Assembly (NCBI GenBank): GCA_002315765.1
Contig: DCIE01000028.1
Span: 1-64,000 of the forward strand
Direction: 5' to 3'
DNA from: Ruminococcaceae bacterium UBA1734
GTDB taxonomy: Bacteria; Bacillota; Clostridia; Oscillospirales; Acutalibacteraceae
DNA length: 64,000 bases
Both the position numbers and the translations under genes were made by a program. Below, piece by piece: positions 6,821-15,358 of this stretch; positions within the stretch are counted from its first letter, which is position 1, and each line of letters begins with the position of its first letter. Below the pieces are notes generated by a model, which was given only the letters and a program-made list of their open reading frames with translations, was not told the DNA's origin and did not search any database.

Positions 6821-7920
6821 AGATTTTTTTCCTGCTTTTTTATAAATTTTTCTTTTGATTTATTGATAATCAAAACTGTTAATGCACTACCGACTATTCC
6901 GCACAAAAGCGCCGCAATTTTAAGGGTAGAAGGCAAATAATAATCAAGCCAGGCTTTATTCTTAAATACACCAACATTAAACCAAGAAATGTCGGCACCG
7001 AAAAATTTTTTTGAAAAGCCGAGAATAAATCCCGGTACGGCAGTAAAGAAAAGGTGCACCATCATAATGGTAAATGTATTATCGGCGAAAAAGTCGATAA
7101 TCTTTTTTTGCCCTATTTTTTCCGACAAAGATGTCATAACAAGATACCAAAACAGTCCTCCGGTTACAAAGGTTATATAGGGAAGCCACCAGGACTTAAA
7201 ACTATTCATACTTGAGGTTGCGGGGAAGATAATGTCCTTATCAAAAATTCCTAATAGAATTACATTTACTAAAATACAAGCCGTACAAAAAACCGCCTTG
7301 TTTTGTTTTAAAATTAAAGCCTCAAAGTATTTCTTAAACATTGTTCCGAAATGGAAGAAAGGCAAATAAAAAAGAATACGAAAAATAACGGTATAGGTTA
7401 TTTTAGTGTTGTAATCGTGGATACAAAGGTAAAGTGAAGCCATTCCCAGCAATACGGAAAGAACAAGAAAACTATAATCAAAGGCTTTACTGTCTTTAAA
7501 AATGTTTCTGACAATATTATATCCTACCGAAACCGCAAATAGCATTACCACAAACCAACCGGCGCCGTTTATGGTGGTTGGCGGAGCAAAAACCAAGGTG
7601 TAATATAATTGTCTTATATTCATTTGCCTATACCAATGAACAATATTCAGTCGGTCTAAAATAAAACTAAGTCCAAGTCCCACAGCTGACCATATTAAAT
7701 ACGGTACATAAAGCTTCTTAAACTTTTTTGTAATATTTTTAATTATATTCTCTTTACGGTAGAAATAGCCCGAAATTGCCACAAATAAAGGCATAAAGAA
7801 TGTGTCGTAGTGAAAAAAACTCGTTAAAATACCAAGCTTACATCCCGTATGGTCATCAATAACCATTATAATAAGAATTGCCTTTAAAAACTGAAAGGTT
7901 TGATTTCTTTCTTTCCCCAT
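6817..7920 (-). CDS. Integral-membrane acyltransferase (Acyltransferase 3 family)
   Basis: ATG at 7920 is chosen because AGGTG lies about 8 nt upstream; an in-frame GTG three codons earlier is possible. The 367-residue protein has about ten membrane helices. It opens with the family hallmark RNQTFQFLKAILIIMVIDDH, and FMPLFVAISGYFY follows. Members O-acetylate cell-surface glycans or peptidoglycan using cytoplasmic acyl donors. The ATGA overlap with the PlsC-like gene suggests joint envelope modification. The precise acceptor is unknown. Confidence 0.82.
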   Translation of the reverse strand: MGKERNQTFQFLKAILIIMVIDDHTGCKLGILTSFFHYDTFFMPLFVAISGYFYRKENIIKNITKKFKKLYVPYLIWSAVGLGLSFILDRLNIVHWYRQMNIRQLYYTLVFAPPTTINGAGWFVVMLFAVSVGYNIVRNIFKDSKAFDYSFLVLSVLLGMASLYLCIHDYNTKITYTVIFRILFYLPFFHFGTMFKKYFEALILKQNKAVFCTACILVNVILLGIFDKDIIFPATSSMNSFKSWWLPYITFVTGGLFWYLVMTSLSEKIGQKKIIDFFADNTFTIMMVHLFFTAVPGFILGFSKKFFGADISWFNVGVFKNKAWLDYYLPSTLKIAALLCGIVGSALTVLIINKSKEKFIKKQEKNL

Positions 7921-7959
7921 TACTTTCACCTAAACTTAAAATCCCTTAAAATAACAAAA

Positions 7960-7981
7960 GCCCTTTGAAAAAACAAAGGGC
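7960..7981 (-). terminator. Terminator after the rsmD-coaD-coiled-coil operon
   Basis: On the minus strand the stem GCCCTTTG/CAAAGGGC has a T-rich loop and is followed by TTTTGTT. It lies just beyond the stop of the coiled-coil gene and separates it from the acyltransferase pair. Confidence 0.75.
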
Positions 7982-7995
7982 AAAAATATCAATTA

Positions 7996-8454
7996 TTAAT
8001 CCTTGGAAATAGGAGCCTGTCCGTGTAATGCGGCCCTTGTCTTGCGAATTTCCGCAAGATTTGAGGTTAAGCCCTCATCAGCCCTCTTCATAAGGTCGTC
8101 AACAAAGTCCTGAGCGGCTTTTCTCATTTCCCGACTCTTTGTTTGAGCATTTGAAATGATTTCGGCAGCCTTTTCTTGAGCTAATTTAACGATTTCCTGC
8201 TCGGCAACCATAGCCTTTGCTCTATCCTCGGCACTTCTGATAATACCGTCTGCTTCACGCTTTGCAGTAGTGATTATCTCCGTGCGGTCGGAAACGATGC
8301 CTCTTGCCTGTTTAATTTCGCTTGGAATGTTAAGACGAATGTCATCAACAACGGCACGAAGCTTTTCAATATCAACAACAGTCTTCTTTCCCGGGATTTT
8401 AATTCCGCTGTCAAGAACCTCATCAAATTGTTCTAATAATTCATCAAGTGTCAT
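7996..8454 (-). CDS. Coiled-coil protein of coaD operon (ATP-synthase-b-like, unknown role)
   Basis: The 152-residue, Ala/Glu/Lys-rich protein is almost entirely a predicted coiled coil: TAKREADGIIRSAEDRAKAM, then VAEQEIVKLAQEKAAEIISN. This resembles the stalk region of ATP-synthase b subunits and DivIVA-like proteins, but no membrane segment is visible. Clostridia often carry such a gene right after coaD, and the order here is rsmD-coaD-this gene. Database names like 'ATPase' reflect the coiled coil only. The function is unknown. Confidence 0.7.
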   Translation of the reverse strand: MTLDELLEQFDEVLDSGIKIPGKKTVVDIEKLRAVVDDIRLNIPSEIKQARGIVSDRTEIITTAKREADGIIRSAEDRAKAMVAEQEIVKLAQEKAAEIISNAQTKSREMRKAAQDFVDDLMKRADEGLTSNLAEIRKTRAALHGQAPISKD

Positions 8455-8470
8455 AAAATTTTTCCTCCGT

Positions 8471-8959
8471 TTATTTCTTAAGTCGCTTAATAATTTCTTC
8501 TAATATTTCCTCCGGTACAAAGGAAGAAATATCACCACCCATACTGGCGATTTGCTTAACCATACTTGAACTCAAGTACATATTTTCAGTACTCGTAGTA
8601 AGGAAAATCGTCTCCACCTCAGGGTTTAGTTTTTTATTAGTCAGTGCCATTTGAAATTCGTATTCAAAGTCCGACATGGCACGAAGACCCTTAATAATAG
8701 CACAGGCGTTCTTTTGCCTTGCATAATCAGCCAAAAGTCCGTCATAAATATCAACCTCGACATTTTTAATGTTGCCTACGGTTTTTTCAATAAATGCTTT
8801 TCGTTCTTCGGGAGTAAAACTGCCCGAATTTTTGTTGGCATTTTTCATTACAACTACCGTTATTTTATCAAACATAGCGGCTGCTCTTGTGATAATATCA
8901 ATATGACCTAATGTGATAGGATCAAAACTACCCGGACAAATTGCCCTTCTTTCAGACAT
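8471..8959 (-). CDS. coaD: Phosphopantetheine adenylyltransferase
   Basis: The 162-residue protein matches the family's ~160 residues. It has the nucleotidyltransferase motif GSFDPITLGHIDII near residue 9, the RAMSDFEYEFQMALTNKKL block and the C-terminal ENMYLSSSMVKQIA. It converts 4'-phosphopantetheine and ATP to dephospho-CoA, the penultimate step of CoA synthesis. Its start overlaps the end of rsmD by 8 nt, a common gene order in Firmicutes. Confidence 0.95.
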   Translation of the reverse strand: MSERRAICPGSFDPITLGHIDIITRAAAMFDKITVVVMKNANKNSGSFTPEERKAFIEKTVGNIKNVEVDIYDGLLADYARQKNACAIIKGLRAMSDFEYEFQMALTNKKLNPEVETIFLTTSTENMYLSSSMVKQIASMGGDISSFVPEEILEEIIKRLKK

Positions 8960-9506
8960 CTGTTTTTACTCCTTTTTTATAAACGGTCATTTTGATTTTG
9001 CCGAATTTATATTCACGGAAAACAGAAAAATCCCCAACATTTTCACTTAAGGCAAGTTCAATGGGATGCTCACAAATAATAATGCCGTAATCACTCATTT
9101 TATCGGCAATACCCTGGGTGGCTTTTTCCAAAATTCCCGTATTGTAAGGCGGGTCTAAAAAAACAATATCAAAAGTATCTTTAGTCCTTGCTAAAAAACT
9201 TTGATAATCGGACTTAATAACCGTTGCTTTGTCCTCAAAGTCGGTACCCTTGAGATTTTCCCTTACAACCGCAAGAGAAATATCAGAAGCATCCACAAAT
9301 GTACAAGACAAGGCACCTCTGCTTAAAGCTTCTATGCCAAGCTGTCCGCTACCGGCAAAAAGGTCGAGTATTCTTCTGCCCTCTATATCAAACTGTATTG
9401 CGCTGAAAAGGGCTTCTTTTACCTTTTCCGAAGTGGGTCTTACAAGGTCGTTACCCGGAACGGTTTTTAACCGTTTTCCACGAGCCGAGCCGGTTATAAC
9501 TCGCAT
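8952..9506 (-). CDS. rsmD: 16S rRNA (guanine966-N2)-methyltransferase
   Basis: The 184-residue protein begins MRVITGSARGKRL, typical of RsmD. It then shows RPTSEKVKEALFS, the SAM-binding loop ILDLFAGSGQLGIEALSRGA and the catalytic motif DIVFLDPPY. It methylates G966 of 16S rRNA in the 30S subunit. It is the first gene of the rsmD-coaD-coiled-coil operon. No clear promoter was seen, though the region up to 9580 could hold one. Confidence 0.94.
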   Translation of the reverse strand: MRVITGSARGKRLKTVPGNDLVRPTSEKVKEALFSAIQFDIEGRRILDLFAGSGQLGIEALSRGALSCTFVDASDISLAVVRENLKGTDFEDKATVIKSDYQSFLARTKDTFDIVFLDPPYNTGILEKATQGIADKMSDYGIIICEHPIELALSENVGDFSVFREYKFGKIKMTVYKKGVKTDV

Positions 9507-9579
9507 TAAATCACACCAAACCTATAATATCATTGTTATTATCCCACTAAACCCTACCATTTGTCAACTGTTTTTTTTA

Positions 9580-9608
9580 TTGAATAAATTAAATTTATAT
9601 GTTATAAT
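9580..9608 (+). promoter_or_regulatory. Promoter of the STAS/Bce operon
   Basis: TTGAAT at 9580-9585, 17-bp spacer, TATAAT at 9603-9608. A TAAGGAG ribosome-binding site follows before the STAS gene. Confidence 0.7.
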
Positions 9609-9646
9609 TAAAAAAATTAAAAATTAACCCAATAAGGAGAACAAAT

Positions 9647-9946
9647 ATGGATATTAAAAAAACATTAAACGAAAATGAATTAATCCTTGGCGTAAGCGGA
9701 AGATTAGATACAACAACAGCACCTGAACTTGAGGCTCAATTGGGCGATAATCTTAACAATATCTCTTCTCTTGTTCTCGATTTTGAAGGACTTGAATATA
9801 TTTCTTCTGCCGGACTTCGTGTTTTGCTATCGGCACAAAAGGCTATGAACAAAAATTCCGGTAGCATGGTTATTAATAATGTTTGCGATGAGATTATGGA
9901 AGTTTTTGAAATTACGGGATTTTCCGATATTCTCACTATTAAGTAA
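9647..9946 (+). CDS. STAS-domain protein (anti-sigma-factor antagonist type)
   Basis: This single-domain STAS protein has 99 residues, the size of SpoIIAA/RsbV. The core LVLDFEGLEYISSAGLRVLL carries the Ser-Ser pair (residues about 49-50) whose phosphorylation by a partner kinase controls binding to an anti-sigma factor in characterised relatives. No cognate kinase or sigma gene is nearby. Its stop overlaps the response-regulator start (TAATG). The link to a Bce-type two-component system is therefore structural, but its biochemical meaning is unknown. Confidence 0.85.
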   Translation: MDIKKTLNENELILGVSGRLDTTTAPELEAQLGDNLNNISSLVLDFEGLEYISSAGLRVLLSAQKAMNKNSGSMVINNVCDEIMEVFEITGFSDILTIK

Positions 9947-10620
9947 TGAAATACCGCATTTTTATAGTTGAGGACGATAGGGGTATCGCCACGGGAATAA
10001 CAAGCAGTTTGAATTCTTGGGGAATGGAGACCGTTTGCGTTAAAGATTTTCGTAATGTTATGGGAGAATTCGCCGAGTTTTCACCTCATCTTGTATTAAT
10101 GGATATTACCCTTCCGTTTATGGGAGGGTATTATTATTGCGAGGAAATAAGAAAAATAAGTAATGTGCCTATTGTTTTTATTTCATCGGCTTCCGATAAT
10201 ATGAATATTGTTATGGCAATGAATATGGGCGGAGATGATTTTATTCCAAAGCCCTTTGACCAAAGTGTATTACTCGCAAAGGTTCAGGCAATACTTAGAC
10301 GAACCTATGACTTTTCCTCCTCGGCACCTATAATTGAGCATAGGGGTGCTATCCTCAATACGGGTGATAATACACTTTCCTTTGAGGACAGCGTTATCCA
10401 ACTCTCAAAAAACGAATACCGCATTTTGTTTACACTGCTGAATAATAAAGGAAAAATTGTCAGTCGTGAGAAATTAATGGAAATTCTTTGGGAAACCGAC
10501 AGCTTTGTGGACGAAAACACCCTTACCGTTAATGTGGGAAGGCTTAGAAAAAAGCTCGAAAATGCAGGACTTAAGGACTTTATTACCACTAAATTCGGTG
10601 TTGGATATATAGTTGTTTGA
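9946..10620 (+). CDS. OmpR-family response regulator (BceR type)
   Basis: The 224-residue protein has a receiver domain (about 1-115) with acidic pocket EDD (9-11) and phospho-acceptor D53 in LVLMDITLP. The C-terminal winged helix includes ILNTGDNTLSFEDSVIQLSK, NEYRILFTLLNNKGKIVSRE and DENTLTVNVGRLRKKLE. Bce-type regulators switch on ABC exporters that give resistance to cell-wall-active peptides. The gene sits directly before its kinase and the exporter, whose upstream region (11617-11641) holds inverted repeats that may be its target. Confidence 0.92.
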   Translation: MKYRIFIVEDDRGIATGITSSLNSWGMETVCVKDFRNVMGEFAEFSPHLVLMDITLPFMGGYYYCEEIRKISNVPIVFISSASDNMNIVMAMNMGGDDFIPKPFDQSVLLAKVQAILRRTYDFSSSAPIIEHRGAILNTGDNTLSFEDSVIQLSKNEYRILFTLLNNKGKIVSREKLMEILWETDSFVDENTLTVNVGRLRKKLENAGLKDFITTKFGVGYIVV

Positions 10621-10630
10621 GGTGAAAACG

Positions 10631-11611
10631 GTGTTTTTAAAATACATTTATTATAAACGAAAATTATTTTATTTGCTTTCGGTATTTTTTTTGATTTTTA
10701 TTGCCACCTTTTATTTTTATGACATACCGGTTGCTGCGGTTTTATACCCTACATTTCTTTGTCTTCTAATCGGCGCAGTTTTTTTGACAGTGGATTTTTT
10801 CGTTACAAAGGAAAAGGTGAAATTTCTTTCGTCTATAGAAAAAATGGGTTCGGATTTATGTGCTGAATTACCCGATGCCCAAAGCATCAGAGATGAGCAG
10901 TATGAAAAATTAATAAAAATGCTTTGTGTCAGTCAAAAGGAAAATCTTTTTAATGCTTCGGTTAAATATAACGATATGATAGATTATTATACCGTCTGGG
11001 CGCATCAAATAAAAACTCCCATTGCCTCTATGCGTCTTAATCTTCAAAATGAGGATTCGCCACACTCAAGAAGACTGCAAAACGATTTAAACCGAATTGA
11101 AGGCTATGTTAATATGGTGCTGACTTTTTTGCGACTTGACTCCGACTCCTCCGACTATGTTTTTTGCCAATGCGACCTGGATAAAATGATTAAAGAGTCG
11201 GTTAAGAAATTTTCGGGAGAATTTATATATAAAAAGCTTTCACTTAATTATACACCTGTAAAAAAGACGGTTTTAACCGATGAAAAATGGTTTTGTTTTG
11301 TTATTGAGCAGGTGATTTCAAACTGTATTAAATATACTGAAAAAGGAAATATTACTATTGATTTAGTTGGCGAAAGCCTTATAATAAGCGACACCGGAAT
11401 CGGAATTATGCCGGAGGATTTACCGAGAGTTTTTGAAAACGGATATACCGGCTTTACGGGTAGAAAAGACAAAAGAGCCAGTGGAATAGGACTTTTTCTT
11501 TGCAAAAGAATTTGCGATAATTTAGGGCATAATATCAGCATTTCTTCTATTGTGGGAGAGGGTACTTCCGTCAAAATCGGTCTTGAAAGAAAAAACAGCT
11601 TGGTTGAATAA
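10631..11611 (+). CDS. Membrane sensor histidine kinase (BceS type)
   Basis: GTG at 10631 is preferred because GAGGTG lies 6 nt upstream; an upstream in-frame TTG overlaps the regulator. The roughly 326-residue protein has two membrane helices at the N-terminus with almost no external loop (intramembrane-sensing type). The H-box is VWAHQIKTPIASMRLNLQ, and the C-terminal ATPase domain contains FVIEQVISNCIKYT and DTGIGIMPEDLPRVFENGYT. Such kinases do not sense ligand directly but read the activity of their partner transporter, here the genes at 11718-14512. Confidence 0.9.
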   Translation: MFLKYIYYKRKLFYLLSVFFLIFIATFYFYDIPVAAVLYPTFLCLLIGAVFLTVDFFVTKEKVKFLSSIEKMGSDLCAELPDAQSIRDEQYEKLIKMLCVSQKENLFNASVKYNDMIDYYTVWAHQIKTPIASMRLNLQNEDSPHSRRLQNDLNRIEGYVNMVLTFLRLDSDSSDYVFCQCDLDKMIKESVKKFSGEFIYKKLSLNYTPVKKTVLTDEKWFCFVIEQVISNCIKYTEKGNITIDLVGESLIISDTGIGIMPEDLPRVFENGYTGFTGRKDKRASGIGLFLCKRICDNLGHNISISSIVGEGTSVKIGLERKNSLVE

Positions 11612-11616
11612 ATATG

Positions 11617-11641
11617 ACAATATTGTAAGGAATGAACCTTA
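11617..11641. repeat. Inverted repeats upstream of the Bce exporter (candidate regulator site)
   Basis: ACAATATTGT (11617-11626) is a 10-bp palindrome, followed immediately by TAAGG-N6-CCTTA (11626-11641). They lie between the kinase stop and the exporter ATPase, where a BceR-type regulator would bind. A terminator-like hairpin (11651-11672) intervenes before the exporter, so the assignment is tentative. Confidence 0.4.
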
Positions 11642-11650
11642 AAATGTAAG

Positions 11651-11672
11651 CCGATTCAATGGAATGAGTCGG
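11651..11672 (+). terminator. Terminator between kinase and exporter genes
   Basis: An 8-bp stem CCGATTCA/TGAGTCGG (one G-T pair) with a 6-nt loop is followed by TTTTTT. It would separate the regulatory genes from the exporter, which may therefore have its own inducible promoter. Confidence 0.65.
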
Positions 11673-11717
11673 TTTTTTGTGTTATATTATGTGTGTAAAA
11701 ATACCGTGAAAGGAAAA

Positions 11718-12485
11718 ATGTATTTTATGAGTTTTCTTGAAGTAAAAGGAATTAAAAAGGTTTATAAAACAAGATTCGGAGGAAACAGTGTTACTGCTCT
11801 TTCAAATGTAAACTTTTCGGTTGAAAAGGGAGAGTATGTGGCAATAATGGGTGAATCGGGAAGCGGAAAAACCACACTTCTTAATATTCTTGCCGCCATT
11901 GATTCTCCCAGTGATGGAAAAATTCTGCTTGGCGGTACGGATTTTTCTTCTATAAAGGATTCTGCGAAAACTACCTTCAGGCGGGATAATTTGGGTTTTG
12001 TTTTTCAAGATTTCAATTTGCTTGATACATTCACTCTTGAGGATAATATTTATTTACCACTGGTTTTATCGGGTGAAAATTACGACACAATGAGAAAAAA
12101 ACTTGTGCCGATTGCGGAAAAATTGGGAATTGCCGATTTGCTGAAAAAATATCCTTATGAGGTTTCGGGCGGACAAAAACAAAGAGCCGCTGTCGCAAGG
12201 GCAATCATTACAAATCCCCAAATAATATTAGCCGATGAGCCTACGGGCGCTCTTGACTCAAAATCCACAGATGAATTACTTAATCTTTTCGGAGAAATTA
12301 ATAAGTCGGGACAAACAATTTTAATGGTAACCCACTCCACAAAGGCAGCAAGTCATGCAGGTCGTGTTTTGTTTATAAAGGACGGAGAGGTTTTCCACCA
12401 AATTTATAGGGGAGAGGATACCAACGAAGCATTTTATCAAAAAATAGCCGATACTGTTACCCTTCTTGCGGGAGGTAAGAATTAG
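11718..12485 (+). CDS. ABC exporter ATP-binding protein (BceA type)
   Basis: The start is ATG at 11718 with AAAGGA just upstream; the ATG three codons later (MSFLEVKG) is an alternative. The roughly 255-residue MacB/LolD-class ATPase shows Walker A GESGSGKTT, signature VSGGQKQR, Walker B IILADEPTGALDSK and VTHSTKAA. Together with the large FtsX-type permease next to it, it forms a peptide-detoxification exporter of the Bce family. The two genes are 2 nt apart. Confidence 0.92.
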   Translation: MYFMSFLEVKGIKKVYKTRFGGNSVTALSNVNFSVEKGEYVAIMGESGSGKTTLLNILAAIDSPSDGKILLGGTDFSSIKDSAKTTFRRDNLGFVFQDFNLLDTFTLEDNIYLPLVLSGENYDTMRKKLVPIAEKLGIADLLKKYPYEVSGGQKQRAAVARAIITNPQIILADEPTGALDSKSTDELLNLFGEINKSGQTILMVTHSTKAASHAGRVLFIKDGEVFHQIYRGEDTNEAFYQKIADTVTLLAGGKN

Positions 12486-12487
12486 GT

Positions 12488-14512
12488 ATGAAAACTGTTT
12501 TTTATCCCAAACTTGCCCTTGAAGGCATACGAAAAAACAAAAAAATGTATATACCTTATTTATTAACCTGTATTCTTTCGGTATCAATGTATTATATAAT
12601 GAGGTATATTTGCGAATCAAAATTTATCAAATCACTACCCAAAATGTCTACTCTTATTCAGGTTGTGGCGTTGGGAAGCGGTGTTATTGCCATATTTTCT
12701 GTGATTTTTCTTTTTTATACAAATTCTTTTCTCATAAAGTGCCGTAAAAAAGAATTCGGACTTTATAATATTTTAGGTATGGATAAAAAGGGAATAGGAA
12801 AAATTTTGGCATTTGAAGCTTTTATTGTTTCGGCAATTTCTATTGTGGGCGGACTGGTTATCGGAATAGGCTTTTCAAAACTTTGCGAAATGATTTTAGT
12901 TAGACTTGTAAATGAAAAAAACGATTACACTTTTACGGTTTCCTTCAAAGCCGTGTATTACACCGTAACATTGTTTTTATGTATTTTTTTCTTTATATTT
13001 TTAAACAGCATAAGGCAAATCAGATTTTCAGGCGCATTAGCCCTTGTTAAAAGTGCAAATTCCGGCGAAAAGCCACCCAAGGCAAATTATGTTTTAGGAA
13101 TAATCGGATTTATTTTGTTAGGTGCAGCCTATGTAATGGCAATTGTAATTAAAAATCCCATAAATGCTTTGACCTCTTTTTTCTTTGCGGTTATTATGGT
13201 AATAATAGGCACATATTTGGTGCTTATTTCCGGCTCGGTTATGCTTTGCAAAATACTGCAAAAGAACAAGAAATACTATTATAAGAAAAACCATTTTGTA
13301 TCGGTTTCGGGTATGACCTTCAGAATGAAACGAAACGGTGCCGGACTTGCTTCAATATGTATTCTTCTTACAATGGTGCTTGTAATGATTTCTTCTACCT
13401 CCTGCCTGTTTTTCGGCGAGGAGGACAGCCTTAGAAATCGTTATCCGAGGGATATTACTTCTTATGTCGGCCTTGAAGACATAGTAACAACCAATCAAGC
13501 TCAAAGCTTTACAAAAATCTTTGAAGATACAGCAAAAGAATACGGTTTGGATATTAAAAATGCTTGGAATTACAGAGATTCAAGTATTTCTGGTATTTTA
13601 CAGGATGAGGATTATATAGAAATTGACCCGAAAACCGCTTCCTATACGGATTATTCAAAGCTTGTAACGGTGCATTTTGTTCCTCTTGAGGATTATAACA
13701 AAATGTACAATAAAAATATACAACTGCAAAAAGGGGAAGTAATAGGATTTGCAACCCTTGATTTAAAGCTTCCGAAGGTTTTAAAACTTGCCGATATTTC
13801 GGTAAATATCAGGGAACAAACAGACAAACTTGATATTGACGGTTCTGCCACAGTTGAAGTTATGCCCAACATTTTTTTAATAATTGATAATATTGACGAA
13901 ACCTTGAAATCGGTTTCAAAATTAACAGATGCTCAAAACGATTATATGCTAACTAACAGATGGAATTACGGTTTTGATACCTCTGCCGAAATTGATGTTC
14001 AGGAAAAATACATCACCGAAATTTCCGATAATTTACTAAAGGCTGTGAATGGGAAAAATAATGCAAAATATAGTGTAAGCTGTATGGAATCCGAAAGAAA
14101 CGACTTCTATGCAACCTTCGGCGGATTTTTCTTTATCGGCATTATGCTTAGTGTGATTTTTCTTGTGGCGGCTGTACTTATTATTTACTATAAACAAATC
14201 TCCGAGGGCTTTGAGGATGCAGGTAGATTTGATATTATGCGAAAGCTGGGAATGACAAGAAAAGATATCAGAAAAAGCATTGACTCCCAAATGCTAACCG
14301 TATTTTATTTACCTATCCTCTTTGCGGTACTCCATATGAGCTTTGCTTTCCCTATGATTAGAAAACTGATTTTGTTATTCGGTGTTACAAACCTGAAACT
14401 CTTGATTTTTACCACCTCAATCAGCATTATTATTTGCGGAATTTTCTATTTGATAATTTATCGTTTGACTTCAAATGTTTATTTTGACATTGTAAGCAAA
14501 AAAGAAAAATAA
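12488..14512 (+). CDS. FtsX-family permease of Bce-type exporter (BceB type)
   Basis: The 674-residue protein opens with FYPKLALEGIRKNKKMYIPY and has about ten membrane helices: four before residue 250, two around 230-315, and three at the C-terminus. A large extracellular domain lies between about residues 315 and 535. This layout is diagnostic for BceB permeases, which free lipid II intermediates from antimicrobial peptides such as bacitracin and signal to the kinase. The peptide recognised cannot be predicted. Confidence 0.9.
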   Translation: MKTVFYPKLALEGIRKNKKMYIPYLLTCILSVSMYYIMRYICESKFIKSLPKMSTLIQVVALGSGVIAIFSVIFLFYTNSFLIKCRKKEFGLYNILGMDKKGIGKILAFEAFIVSAISIVGGLVIGIGFSKLCEMILVRLVNEKNDYTFTVSFKAVYYTVTLFLCIFFFIFLNSIRQIRFSGALALVKSANSGEKPPKANYVLGIIGFILLGAAYVMAIVIKNPINALTSFFFAVIMVIIGTYLVLISGSVMLCKILQKNKKYYYKKNHFVSVSGMTFRMKRNGAGLASICILLTMVLVMISSTSCLFFGEEDSLRNRYPRDITSYVGLEDIVTTNQAQSFTKIFEDTAKEYGLDIKNAWNYRDSSISGILQDEDYIEIDPKTASYTDYSKLVTVHFVPLEDYNKMYNKNIQLQKGEVIGFATLDLKLPKVLKLADISVNIREQTDKLDIDGSATVEVMPNIFLIIDNIDETLKSVSKLTDAQNDYMLTNRWNYGFDTSAEIDVQEKYITEISDNLLKAVNGKNNAKYSVSCMESERNDFYATFGGFFFIGIMLSVIFLVAAVLIIYYKQISEGFEDAGRFDIMRKLGMTRKDIRKSIDSQMLTVFYLPILFAVLHMSFAFPMIRKLILLFGVTNLKLLIFTTSISIIICGIFYLIIYRLTSNVYFDIVSKKEK

Positions 14513-14524
14513 AAAATATAAAGA

Positions 14525-14552
14525 TATGCACCTCTAAAATAAGAGGTGCATA
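14525..14552. terminator. Bidirectional terminator between Bce and lysine operons
   Basis: An 11-bp perfect stem TATGCACCTCT/AGAGGTGCATA is followed by TTTTTT on the plus strand. On the minus strand it is followed by a T-rich stretch, so it can also end asd-dapA-dapB. Confidence 0.85.
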
Positions 14553-14580
14553 AGTTTTTTATCTTGTGAATATTATGTTT

Positions 14581-15333
14581 TTACAGTGAAAGAACGGCGT
14601 TCATATCATATAATCCCGGTTCTTTTTCCGAAACAAATTTTGCGGCTCTTAAAGCACCGTTTGCGAAAACTTCCTTTGAATAGGCACTGTGAGAAAGGGT
14701 TATAACCTCATCGTTTGAGGCAAAAATAACATCGTGGTCCCCTACAATAGTACCTCCTCTTACCGAGTGAATACCGATTTCGTTCTTGGGGCGTTTGCAT
14801 CTTTTTGAATGACGGTCATATTCATAAATATACTTATCATCACTTACCGAATTAACCGCATTTGCAAGCATTAATGCCGTTCCCGAAGGTGCGTCTAACT
14901 TTTGATTATGGTGCTTTTCTATAATTTCAATGTCGAAATCGCCGTCTAAAACCTCGGCAGCTTTTTTAACAAGTGAGCAAAGAAGATTTACTCCCATGGA
15001 CATATTTGCCGTAAAGAAAATCGGAATGCTTTTTGAGGCGGTTTTGATTTTTTCGATTTGCTCTGCCTGATATCCCGTTGTTGCAAGAACGCAGGGTATT
15101 TTATTTTTTAGTGCAAATTCCAAAAGTCCGTCTAAAACCACGGGGTTTGAAAAGTCGATTATTACATCGGGTATTATGTTTACACTATTAAAACTGTCGA
15201 ATATAGGGAAATTTGATGTTTCGCATATACGGTCTACACCGCATAGGATTTTCATATCTTCTTTTTTTTCACAAAGACCTACAATCTTTTTTCCCACATT
15301 TCCACAAGCACCCGAAAGCAGTATTTTTAACAT
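14581..15333 (-). CDS. dapB: 4-hydroxy-tetrahydrodipicolinate reductase
   Basis: The 250-residue protein has the N-terminal NAD(P)H fold GACGNVGKKI (residues about 8-17), the ATTGYQ turn and the family signature EKHHNQKLDAPSGTAL with the catalytic His/Lys residues. It carries out the second diaminopimelate-specific step, supplying lysine and peptidoglycan cross-bridges. It is the last gene of the asd-dapA-dapB operon. Confidence 0.95.
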   Translation of the reverse strand: MLKILLSGACGNVGKKIVGLCEKKEDMKILCGVDRICETSNFPIFDSFNSVNIIPDVIIDFSNPVVLDGLLEFALKNKIPCVLATTGYQAEQIEKIKTASKSIPIFFTANMSMGVNLLCSLVKKAAEVLDGDFDIEIIEKHHNQKLDAPSGTALMLANAVNSVSDDKYIYEYDRHSKRCKRPKNEIGIHSVRGGTIVGDHDVIFASNDEVITLSHSAYSKEVFANGALRAAKFVSEKEPGLYDMNAVLSL

Positions 15334-15358
15334 CTTTTTGTCCTCAATTCAAAAGAAA

